Source: DAOQAU01 sp035354275
GTDB taxonomy: Bacteria > Cyanobacteriota > Vampirovibrionia > Gastranaerophilales > Gastranaerophilaceae
Direction of reading: 5' to 3'
Assembly (NCBI GenBank): GCA_035354275.1
Contig: DAOQAU010000019.1
Span: 1 to 25,782, forward strand
DNA: 25,782 bases
Shown: positions 1 through 6,037 of the stretch, piece by piece
Position numbering within the stretch: position 1 is the first letter of the stretch
How the letters are laid out: every line of letters begins with the position of its first letter
Program-made: the position numbers and the translations under genes
The notes under the pieces: generated by a model
The model's input: only the letters and a program-made list of their open reading frames with translations
What the model was told of the DNA's origin: nothing
The model's database searches: none

Positions 1-1310
1 CTTATCCGCTTGAGTGTAAAAAAGAGTTTTTAAAACTTGTAATTGAAAACATTTACCCCAATTTTTGCGGAATTGATTTGACGATTATTGCAGATGAGGT
101 TAAGGATATTCAGTTTGAAGTGGAAATTCCTGTTTTAAAATCCCCCCACCCTAACCCTCCCCCTCAAGGGGGGAGGGAAATACCTACACCACCAATCGAT
201 ATAAAAGAATTTTTCATGCCGTTTTCAAAAAATATTTTTAACTTCAATATAAACCAGCTTGAAGGAAATTTTGAGCAGCAGTCGCTTTCTCTAAGAGAAA
301 AAGCAGGCGGCGTGGTCGAAACAAAATTAAGCGAAAATCAAGATAATTGCCTCCCCGTGGCGCTTGTTTCAGACGGTTCGGCGGTTTTAGGCTTCGGCAA
401 TATCGGAGCAGCGGCGGCGATTCCTGTCATGGAAGGAAAAGCTGTCATATTCAAATATTTAGGAGGGGTGGATGCGATTTCGCTTTGCCTGAAAACCCAA
501 AACCCGCAGGAAATTATAACTATAGTTCAAGCGTTGGAAAAATCTTTTTCAGGGGTTAATTTGGAAGATATTTGCGCCCCGAAATGTTTTGACATAGAAA
601 AAGCACTTGTCGAAAGACTTAATATTCCTGTTTTTCACGACGATCAGCATGGCACGGCGATAGTTGTTCTGGCAGCACTCTTGAACGCGCTTGAATTGGC
701 GGATAAAAAAATAGAAGATGTTAAAATCGTAATATCAGGTGCAGGTGCTGCAGCACAGGCAGTTTCAAAGCTTCTTTTATCAGCCGGTGCTAAAAATATT
801 GTTCATACAAATCGCAAGGGGATTGTTGTTGAGGGAGATGAAAACAACGATTTTTATCTCGAAAAACTTGCACAAATTACAAATAGGGGAAAAATTAAAG
901 GCGGCTTACAAGATGCGCTCAAATGTGCTGATATATTTATAGGACTTTCCACCGCAGGGGTTTTAAAGCCTGAATTTATAAAGGAAATGAAGCAAAAGCC
1001 TATAATTTTTGCGCTTGCAAATCCGACCCCTGAAATCATGCCCGATGAAGCATTAAAAGAAGGTGCTTTTATTGTTGCGACAGGCAGAAGCGACTTTGAC
1101 AATCAGATAAACAATTCACTTGCTTTTCCCGGTCTTTTTAAATCGCTTATTGTTAATAAAATTAATAAAGTTACAGACCAAATAAAGCTCAAATGCGCAA
1201 TAGCTATTGCTTCACTAATTAAAAAAGAAGACTTAACCGCAATAAACATTTTGCCCAATGCGCTTGACCCCAGAGTTCCTCATGCAATTATAAACTCTTT
1301 TAATAATTGA
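1..1310 (+). CDS. NAD(P)-dependent malic enzyme, ACT-domain type, 5'-truncated by the window edge
   Basis: Malic enzymes decarboxylate malate to pyruvate. The reading frame (codons from base 3) is open to the window edge, so the true start lies outside. The first ~37 visible residues, ending in a VKDIQFEVE-type stretch, look like the end of an ACT domain. The C-terminal two thirds are typical: VSDGSAVLGFGNIG, the catalytic-lysine segment VMEGKA, IPVFHDDQHGTAIV, the Rossmann motif ISGAGAAAQA, FALANPTPEIMPDEA and ATGRSDFDNQINN. Two things are odd. The linker after the ACT part is translated through a GC-rich palindrome (about 141-180). The segment between AGGVVETKL and VALVSDG is about 30-35 residues shorter than I expect and lacks the usual AYTPGVA motif with the catalytic tyrosine. 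It may be a decaying or repurposed enzyme. The family call is firm; activity is doubtful. Confidence 0.85.
   Translation, partial: YPLECKKEFLKLVIENIYPNFCGIDLTIIADEVKDIQFEVEIPVLKSPHPNPPPQGGREIPTPPIDIKEFFMPFSKNIFNFNINQLEGNFEQQSLSLREKAGGVVETKLSENQDNCLPVALVSDGSAVLGFGNIGAAAAIPVMEGKAVIFKYLGGVDAISLCLKTQNPQEIITIVQALEKSFSGVNLEDICAPKCFDIEKALVERLNIPVFHDDQHGTAIVVLAALLNALELADKKIEDVKIVISGAGAAAQAVSKLLLSAGAKNIVHTNRKGIVVEGDENNDFYLEKLAQITNRGKIKGGLQDALKCADIFIGLSTAGVLKPEFIKEMKQKPIIFALANPTPEIMPDEALKEGAFIVATGRSDFDNQINNSLAFPGLFKSLIVNKINKVTDQIKLKCAIAIASLIKKEDLTAINILPNALDPRVPHAIINSFNN
141..180. repeat. GC-rich palindromic repeat inserted in-frame in the malic enzyme gene
   Basis: A C-run/G-run palindrome with arms 155-164 and 168-177 and loop CAA, in an otherwise AT-rich gene. 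It is translated in frame as a Pro-rich peptide (PHPNPPPQGGRE). From memory, the same peptide and palindrome occur in unrelated proteins of many bacteria, which suggests a dispersed small repeat. This copy adds roughly 13 residues to the linker between the ACT and malic domains. Confidence 0.65.
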
Positions 1311-1370
1311 CTTTCAGCCAATTTTATTAAGAAATGTAAATCAATATTTACAAAGTATATATAAAATAGG

Positions 1371-1410
1371 CAATTTTTAAATACAAAAATACTTTATATA
1401 AATACGAGGA
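1371..1410 (+). promoter_or_regulatory. Probable promoter box shared with the amidase gene
   Basis: This 40-nt stretch matches 5271-5310 at 31 of 40 positions with no gaps. Both copies begin CAATTTTTAAATA and both contain CTTTATATAAATA at the same spacing. TATAAA at 1397-1402 is a possible -10, which would start a ~40-nt leader for the ribbon-helix-helix gene at 1450. The -35 (TTTTTA at 17 nt) is weak, so the box could also be an operator. Confidence 0.4.
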
Positions 1411-1449
1411 TAAATTAAGAGAGTACAAGTTCAAAAGGAGAAAAATATC

Positions 1450-1638
1450 ATGGCAAGAGTTTTGATTTCAATGCCCGAAAAATTTTTAGACGAGATTGAT
1501 TCAGTTGCGGGTAACGAAAACCGTTCACGTTCAGAGCTTATCAGAGAAGCCCTGAGAACTTATATTCACAGAAACAAAGTAAGAGAAAATGTTACGGCAA
1601 CAAAAAATGCAACTATTTTAGAGGCGCTACTGGATTAG
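1450..1638 (+). CDS. Ribbon-helix-helix (CopG/Arc-type) DNA-binding protein
   Basis: A 62-residue protein with the CopG-family pattern: a short N-terminal beta strand (MARVLISMP), helix 1 around FLDEIDSVAG, the turn NRSRSELIREALR and helix 2 through TYIHRN. The family binds DNA as a dimer through the paired N-terminal strands and usually represses transcription, often of its own gene. A strong AAAAGGAG precedes the ATG. No toxin gene follows: the next element is a hairpin terminator at 1707-1730, so this looks like a free-standing regulator rather than an antitoxin. It is a clear paralogue of the product of 7039-7227, sharing the N-terminal MAR-L-SMP and C-terminal IL--LLD ends. The target is unknown. 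Confidence 0.85.
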   Translation: MARVLISMPEKFLDEIDSVAGNENRSRSELIREALRTYIHRNKVRENVTATKNATILEALLD

Positions 1639-1706
1639 TACAAAGATACTAAAAACGATACGAAACGTTATTGGGATTTTACGAGGATTAAGAGAAACGA
1701 GATTTT

Positions 1707-1730
1707 AAAAGCGGCATATGCCGCTTTTTT
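1707..1730 (+). terminator. Rho-independent terminator after the ribbon-helix-helix gene
   Basis: A perfect 22-nt palindrome at 1707-1728 (arms AAAAGCGGCAT/ATGCCGCTTTT) followed by further T residues. It lies ~70 nt after the stop of the 1450-1638 gene and upstream of the rimP promoter. Confidence 0.8.
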
Positions 1731-1735
1731 ATTTG

Positions 1736-1760
1736 GCTTCAAGGCGGCGCGCCTTGAAGC
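1736..1760. repeat. Inverted repeat in the intergenic region before rimP
   Basis: A 10-bp perfect stem GCTTCAAGGC/GCCTTGAAGC around a 5-nt loop. It is GC-rich, directly follows the terminator and has no T-run. It may be a small dispersed palindrome or a second, back-up transcription barrier. The rest of 1761-1810 shows no clear feature. Confidence 0.5.
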
Positions 1761-1810
1761 ACCGTAACCTGCCGTAAACAGGCTCAATGTAAATTTTTAT
1801 TTGTCATGTA

Positions 1811-1839
1811 TTTACAAAAGAAATATTTTAATGTAGTAT
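1811..1839 (+). promoter_or_regulatory. Sigma-70-type promoter of rimP-nusA
   Basis: -35 TTTACA (1811-1816), a 17-nt spacer and -10 TAGTAT (1834-1839). Transcription would start near 1846, giving a leader of about 80 nt before the rimP GTG. Confidence 0.65.
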
Positions 1840-1852
1840 CATTTTAGTGAGG

Positions 1853-1909
1853 CAATTCTAAGGAATTGTTATCAGGTCAAAAAGAACGGGCATTTGCCGT
1901 TCTTTTTTA
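1853..1909 (+). promoter_or_regulatory. Two-hairpin rimP-nusA leader with terminator-like second hairpin (possible attenuator)
   Basis: Downstream of the predicted start site are a small hairpin (CAATTC 1853-1858 / GAATTG 1863-1868) and then a strong one with 11-bp arms 1879-1889 and 1897-1907 ending in a T-run (1903-1908). A terminator-shaped hairpin between a promoter and the first gene suggests premature termination that is regulated. The nearby nusA product, a termination/antitermination factor, would be a natural autoregulator. The position is seen in the sequence; the regulation is inferred. Confidence 0.55.
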
Positions 1910-1923
1910 TTTAAGGGGGCAAA

Positions 1924-2412
1924 GTGCCGCACGAAAACATTAACAGATATGAAATATTGGAAAAAATTACACCGCTTATTGAAAATACGGCAATGAGGTT
2001 TGGCTTGATTCCCATAGAAATTGATTTTGAAAAAGAAAATCATCGTTGGTTTTTGAGGATTTTTTTGTTTGCAAAAGACAGAGGTGTTACCCTTGAGGAT
2101 TGTGAAAATGTAACAAGAAGCCTAAACGATTTTTTGGATGAATTAATTCCTTGCAAGTATTATTTGGAGGTTTCATCACCCGGGTTAGACAGAAAATTCA
2201 AATCCGATAAAGAATATTTAATTTTTATGGGAAAAAATATCAGCATAAAGTTAAAAGAACCATTGGAAGGCGAAGTTGATAATATTTTTAGGGCAAAGCT
2301 TCTTGATTATGACGAAGCTAAAAGAAAAATTTTTGTAAAAAGGCTTTCCGATGAAAAAGAAATGGTTTTGGAGTTAGACAAAATAAAAAATACAAGATTA
2401 TACATTGAGTGA
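1924..2412 (+). CDS. rimP: Ribosome maturation factor RimP
   Basis: A 162-residue protein needed for maturation of the 30S ribosomal subunit. The diagnostic RimP segment YYLEVSSPGLDRK is at about residues 79-91, followed by the C-terminal SH3-like barrel (FMGKNISIKL onward). Length is normal. The start is GTG at 1924, preceded by AAGGGGG at 1913-1919; no better start exists in frame. It is followed by nusA, the usual rimP-nusA order, and has its own promoter and hairpin leader. The stop codon overlaps the first unit of the heptanucleotide hairpin at 2409-2475. Confidence 0.93.
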   Translation: MPHENINRYEILEKITPLIENTAMRFGLIPIEIDFEKENHRWFLRIFLFAKDRGVTLEDCENVTRSLNDFLDELIPCKYYLEVSSPGLDRKFKSDKEYLIFMGKNISIKLKEPLEGEVDNIFRAKLLDYDEAKRKIFVKRLSDEKEMVLELDKIKNTRLYIE

Positions 2413-2475
2413 ATGGTAAATAGTAAATAGTAAATGGATTTTTATTCTATTCACTATTTACTATTTCCTATTTAC
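2409..2475. repeat. Heptanucleotide inverted-repeat hairpin between rimP and nusA (4 + 4 units)
   Basis: The left arm is four 7-nt units (GTGAATG, GTAAATA, GTAAATA, GTAAATG; 2409-2436). The right arm is four complementary units (TATTCAC, TATTTAC, TATTTCC, TATTTAC; 2448-2475). The loop is 2437-2447. As RNA this gives a stem of about 28 pairs with a few mismatches. The first unit overlaps the rimP stop codon. The hairpin ends ~30 nt before the nusA ATG and its AAGGAG. Confidence 0.85.
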
Positions 2476-2506
2476 TTAAATACAAAAAAAGTAAGGAGTA
2501 AAAACA

Positions 2507-3766
2507 ATGATTAAAATAGGTACAGCATTATTTGAAGCTTGTGAACAGTTAGAACGTGAAAGAGGAATTTCAAAAGAAGTTTTGATAGATTCACTGTGCG
2601 ACGCGATGGTGGCGGCTTACAAAAAGCACATGCATATAAAAGAGGCAACAAATATTGAAGCGATTTTGGATGAGCAGTCAGGTGAAATCGGGGTGTTCAG
2701 AACAAAACTCGTTGTGAAAAAAGTTGAAGAAGAAATGGAAAATGAACAAATTTCCCTTAAAGATGCAAAAGAAATTGATGATGAAGTTGAACTTGAAGAT
2801 GAAGTTAAAATTGAAGTTACACCCGATCAATTCGGCAGAATTGCCGCACAATCAGCAAAACAGGTTATCACACAAAGAATAAGAGAAGCAGAAAGAAACC
2901 TTGTTTTAGCGGAATTTATGGAGAAAAAAGGTTCTTTGACAACAGGTATAATTCAGCGTGTTGAAAATAGAAATGTTATAGTAAACATTGGAAAAACAGA
3001 CGCTATAATCCCTCAAAGAGAACAAATACCCGGAGAATATTATAAATCCGGAAACAGAATTAGAGTTTTTGTGCTTAACGTAAAAGAAACAACAAGACTT
3101 CCACAGGTAATCGTTTCTCACGCTCACGCGGAAATCGTTAGAGAACTTTTTGAATTGGAAGTTCCTGAAATTGAAGACGGAATTGTAGAAATTAAATCAA
3201 TTGCAAGAGAAGCCGGATACAGAACTAAAATAGCTGTTTTCTCAAATGACCCAGAAGTTGATTCGGTAGGAGCCTGCATAGGACCCAGAGGAAGCAGAAT
3301 TCAGACTATCGTAGGCGAATTGAAAAACGAAAAAATCGATATCGTAAGATGGTCGGCAGATCCTGTAGAATATATAGTTAATGCGCTTTCCCCTGCAAGG
3401 ATTGTTTCTGTTGATATTCTCGCAGACGACGAAACTTCAAGAGAAGCTCTTGTTGTGGTTCCTGATGACCAATTGAGCCTTGCAATCGGCAGAGAAGGTC
3501 AAAATGTTCGTCTTGCCCACAAGCTTACAGGTTGGAAAATTGACATAAAAAGCTCCACACAAATGCAAAATACTGAAAACTACCCTGAATACGAAGAAGT
3601 AGTTGAAGACGCAGGCGAGGACGTTGAAGCCGAAGACGAAATTAAACAGGAAATCGAAGAAGAATTAAATGAACAGGTTTTTGAAGCTGATGAAACAGCT
3701 CCTGAATTAACGGTTGAAGCAGAAGAAATCGAAGGAACCGAAGAGGTCGAAGAAACAGAACAATAG
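2507..3766 (+). CDS. nusA: Transcription termination/antitermination factor NusA
   Basis: A 419-residue RNA-polymerase-binding factor that governs pausing, termination and antitermination. In order: N-terminal polymerase-binding domain (1-~130), S1 domain (~142-205), KH1 with GPRG at 259-262, KH2 with GREG at 328-331, then a low-complexity acidic tail (~355-419) rich in Glu. The tail replaces the repeats seen at the C-terminus of enterobacterial NusA. AAGGAG precedes the ATG. Downstream is tuf behind its own promoter, rather than the rpmR/ylxR-infB genes that commonly continue this operon. The call is certain from the domain order and motifs. Confidence 0.96.
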   Translation: MIKIGTALFEACEQLERERGISKEVLIDSLCDAMVAAYKKHMHIKEATNIEAILDEQSGEIGVFRTKLVVKKVEEEMENEQISLKDAKEIDDEVELEDEVKIEVTPDQFGRIAAQSAKQVITQRIREAERNLVLAEFMEKKGSLTTGIIQRVENRNVIVNIGKTDAIIPQREQIPGEYYKSGNRIRVFVLNVKETTRLPQVIVSHAHAEIVRELFELEVPEIEDGIVEIKSIAREAGYRTKIAVFSNDPEVDSVGACIGPRGSRIQTIVGELKNEKIDIVRWSADPVEYIVNALSPARIVSVDILADDETSREALVVVPDDQLSLAIGREGQNVRLAHKLTGWKIDIKSSTQMQNTENYPEYEEVVEDAGEDVEAEDEIKQEIEEELNEQVFEADETAPELTVEAEEIEGTEEVEETEQ

Positions 3767-3783
3767 TGAAAAAGGCTTAAATG

Positions 3784-3849
3784 GTGAATGGTTGAAAAAT
3801 TTTAATAAAAATGCTCTTATTCACCTATTAACCTATTAATCTATTTACC
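3784..3849. repeat. Octanucleotide-unit inverted repeat between nusA and tuf
   Basis: The right arm is four 8-nt units, TATTCACC, TATTAACC, TATTAATC and TATTTACC (3818-3849). A shorter left part carries GTGAATG (3784-3790) and a degenerate neighbour. It is the same design as the heptanucleotide hairpins elsewhere in the window, with one extra base per unit and a decayed left arm. It lies before the tuf promoter. Confidence 0.6.
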
Positions 3850-3857
3850 CTCTGTTA

Positions 3858-3885
3858 TTGACATTCCAAATTGAGCATATAAAAT
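3858..3885 (+). promoter_or_regulatory. Promoter of tuf
   Basis: A consensus -35 TTGACA (3858-3863), 16-nt spacer and -10 TAAAAT (3880-3885). The AT-rich leader that follows contains a near-repeat of TATAAAATAAGT (3878-3889 and 3898-3909), so a second -10 is possible. Confidence 0.7.
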
Positions 3886-3944
3886 AAGTGTATAGCTTAT
3901 AAAATAAGTAAAAAGTAGTAATAATTAAAAAGGAGACCAATCTC

Positions 3945-5153
3945 ATGGCACGCGAAAAGTTTGAACGTAACAAACCGCACGTTAACGTAGGTACAGTAGG
4001 TCACGTTGACCACGGTAAAACAACATTAACAGCAGCAATTACAGGTGCAATGGCTGCAGCAGGAAAAGCACAAGCAAAAAAATTCGATGAAATCGATGCT
4101 GCTCCTGAGGAAAAAGCAAGAGGTATTACCATTTCAACTGCACACGTTGAATATGAAACAGATGCAAGACACTATGCACACGTTGACTGTCCGGGACACG
4201 CAGACTATGTAAAAAACATGATTACAGGTGCTGCTCAAATGGACGGAGCTATTCTTGTAGTAGCTGCAACAGACGGTGCAATGCCTCAAACTCGTGAACA
4301 CATCTTGTTGGCAAGACAGGTTGGCGTTCCTAAATTAGTAGTATTTTTAAACAAATGTGATGCTGTTGACGATCCTGAGTTGTTGGAATTGGTTGAAATG
4401 GAAGTTAGAGAATTGCTAACTTCTTATGAATTAGACGGTGACAATACTCCATTTATCCATGGTTCAGCACTAAAAGCTCTTGAAGCAGTAGCTGCTAATC
4501 CGAAAATTCAAAGGGGTGAAGATAAATGGGTTGACAAAATTTGGGAATTGATGGATGCAATCGATACATACATCCCTACTCCAACCCGTGAATTGGATAA
4601 ACCTTTATTAATGCCTGTTGAAGATGTTTTCTCAATTACCGGACGTGGAACTGTTGCAACCGGAAGAATTGAAAGAGGACGTGTTAAAGTCGGACAGGAA
4701 GTTGAAATAGTGGGTTTTGGCGAAACTAAAAAAACTACCGTTACAGGTGTTGAAATGTTTAGAAAACTTCTTGATGAAGGTTTAGCAGGTGATAACGTCG
4801 GTTTATTGCTTCGTGGTGTTGATAAAACTGAAATACAAAGAGGTCAGGTTATCGCCGCTATCGGTTCAATCAAGCCTCACACAAAATTCACCGCTAACGT
4901 TTACGTTTTGACAAAAGAAGAAGGCGGACGTCACACTCCATTCTTCCCAGGATACAGACCTCAGTTCTACATCAGAACAACTGACGTTACGGGTTCAATC
5001 AAATTCCAGGGAGAAATGGTTATGCCCGGTGATAACGTAGTTATGGAAGTCGAACTTATCGCTCCTGTTGCTATCGAAGCCGGTATGAGATTCGCTATCA
5101 GAGAAGGCGGAAGAACTGTTGGCTCAGGCGTAGTTGATAAAATTATCGCTTAA
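3945..5153 (+). CDS. tuf: Translation elongation factor Tu
   Basis: A 402-residue GTPase that delivers aminoacyl-tRNA to the ribosome. G1 is GHVDHGKT (19-26), G2/switch I is GITISTAHVEYE, G3 is DCPGH (81-85), G4 is NKCD (136-139), G5 is around GSALKAL, followed by the two beta-barrel domains. It is full length. The N-terminus MAREKFERNKPHVNVGTVGH resembles cyanobacterial EF-Tu. The gene is monocistronic here, with its own promoter upstream and a strong terminator downstream, and is not in the usual rpsL-rpsG-fusA-tuf string. AAAAAGGAG precedes the ATG. Confidence 0.98.
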   Translation: MAREKFERNKPHVNVGTVGHVDHGKTTLTAAITGAMAAAGKAQAKKFDEIDAAPEEKARGITISTAHVEYETDARHYAHVDCPGHADYVKNMITGAAQMDGAILVVAATDGAMPQTREHILLARQVGVPKLVVFLNKCDAVDDPELLELVEMEVRELLTSYELDGDNTPFIHGSALKALEAVAANPKIQRGEDKWVDKIWELMDAIDTYIPTPTRELDKPLLMPVEDVFSITGRGTVATGRIERGRVKVGQEVEIVGFGETKKTTVTGVEMFRKLLDEGLAGDNVGLLLRGVDKTEIQRGQVIAAIGSIKPHTKFTANVYVLTKEEGGRHTPFFPGYRPQFYIRTTDVTGSIKFQGEMVMPGDNVVMEVELIAPVAIEAGMRFAIREGGRTVGSGVVDKIIA

Positions 5154-5168
5154 GTAGAATATAATATC

Positions 5169-5204
5169 AAAAAGGCGGGCTTTTTTAAAAAAGCCCGCCT
5201 TTTT
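5169..5204 (+). terminator. Rho-independent terminator of tuf
   Basis: A perfect 36-nt palindrome with core GGCGGGC (5174-5180) / GCCCGCC (5193-5199) flanked by A5 and T5 and with an A/T-rich apex, starting 16 nt after the tuf stop. Because it is symmetric it could work in both directions. Confidence 0.9.
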
Positions 5205-5270
5205 AGTGTTTAAATTATGTAAAATTGTAAATTTTTGTATTTTTCTATACTCTCTTTATTTAAGAATAAT

Positions 5271-5310
5271 CAATTTTTAAATAATTAAAACCTTTATATA
5301 AATATAGGGG
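5271..5310 (+). promoter_or_regulatory. Probable promoter box shared with the ribbon-helix-helix gene
   Basis: Matches 1371-1410 at 31 of 40 positions without gaps. TATAAA at 5297-5302 would start transcription near 5309, leaving only ~10 nt before the amidase ATG at 5319. Confidence 0.4.
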
Positions 5311-5318
5311 ATATTTGC

Positions 5319-6026
5319 ATGGGACATTTCAGATTACCGCTTGAGGGAAAAACTATAATGATTAACTCCGGTCACGGGGCACAAAAAGGACCTTCGCTAG
5401 TAGATGAAGGTGCTAAGGCTAAATCCGGTAAAAAAATTATCAAAGAAGCAGATCTTAATGACAAAGTAGCTATAAATGTCAAAAGAAAACTTACAAAGCT
5501 TGGTGCCGAGGTAATTTATTTGGATAATATGCCTCTGCCTATGATTAGAAAAATTCAAGAAGGAGTTAAGGCGGATTTGTTTGTTTCAATTCATCATGAT
5601 TCAAAGCCTGCAGGGTTTAAGCATAATTCCGGCGAAACTATTTTTGCTTTCGGAGAAAAAAGCACTCCTCTTGCTCAAACTATTAATAAGTGGTTCAAGC
5701 AGGATGATACGATACCAAATAACGGCATAAATTCTGCTTGGGCACAGCAGCTTTATGTTTTGCAGTCTTCAAATATAATTCCCTCCGTTTTAGTTGAAGT
5801 CGGTCATATGTCAAATAAAAACGAATTAAAAATTTTGAATAAACAAGAATATCAAGATATTGAAGCACAGAATATCGTTGAAGGGATAAGAGATTTTTTC
5901 AGGTTGCCTGTCAAGAAAAAACCTCAATATAAATCAAGTATAAACAATGAAAACTTTAGAAAATATAAAACATATAAAACAACTCCGCCAAATCCGTTTT
6001 TTGGACATAAGGATTTGATTAAATAA
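5319..6026 (+). CDS. N-acetylmuramoyl-L-alanine amidase (Amidase_3, AmiC/CwlM-like)
   Basis: A 235-residue zinc amidase that cuts the amide bond between MurNAc and the stem peptide. The family zinc ligands and catalytic residue are visible: H19 in NSGHG, E43 in KEADLN, H92 in SIHHDS, and E160 in LVEVGHMSN. The catalytic domain spans ~10-195 and a basic, Asn/Lys-rich tail follows. No signal peptide or membrane segment is seen, and a stop codon lies upstream in frame, so export would need another route or an unusual location such as the flagellar export path or release by lysis. It is followed after 11 nt by a FliK-like gene, probably the same transcript. Confidence 0.85.
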   Translation: MGHFRLPLEGKTIMINSGHGAQKGPSLVDEGAKAKSGKKIIKEADLNDKVAINVKRKLTKLGAEVIYLDNMPLPMIRKIQEGVKADLFVSIHHDSKPAGFKHNSGETIFAFGEKSTPLAQTINKWFKQDDTIPNNGINSAWAQQLYVLQSSNIIPSVLVEVGHMSNKNELKILNKQEYQDIEAQNIVEGIRDFFRLPVKKKPQYKSSINNENFRKYKTYKTTPPNPFFGHKDLIK

Positions 6027-6037
6027 AAGGTTGCTTT

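Noticed and set aside
347..942. Alternative frames inside the malic enzyme as evidence of a frameshift restoring the missing motif
   Set aside because: I read the other frames around 290-370 and found no AYTPGVA-like sequence, so the segment is absent rather than shifted.
1450..1638. Antitoxin half of a toxin-antitoxin pair
   Set aside because: A terminator follows and no toxin-sized gene is adjacent in the same direction.
1761..1800. tRNA-like fragment before rimP (CCTG/CAGG hairpin)
   Set aside because: Only a 4-bp stem, no cloverleaf and no TψC-type arm can be drawn.
2409..2475. Reading the rimP-nusA hairpin as a normal Rho-independent terminator
   Set aside because: There is no GC-rich stem and no T-run, and the two genes form a conventional operon, so termination here is unlikely.
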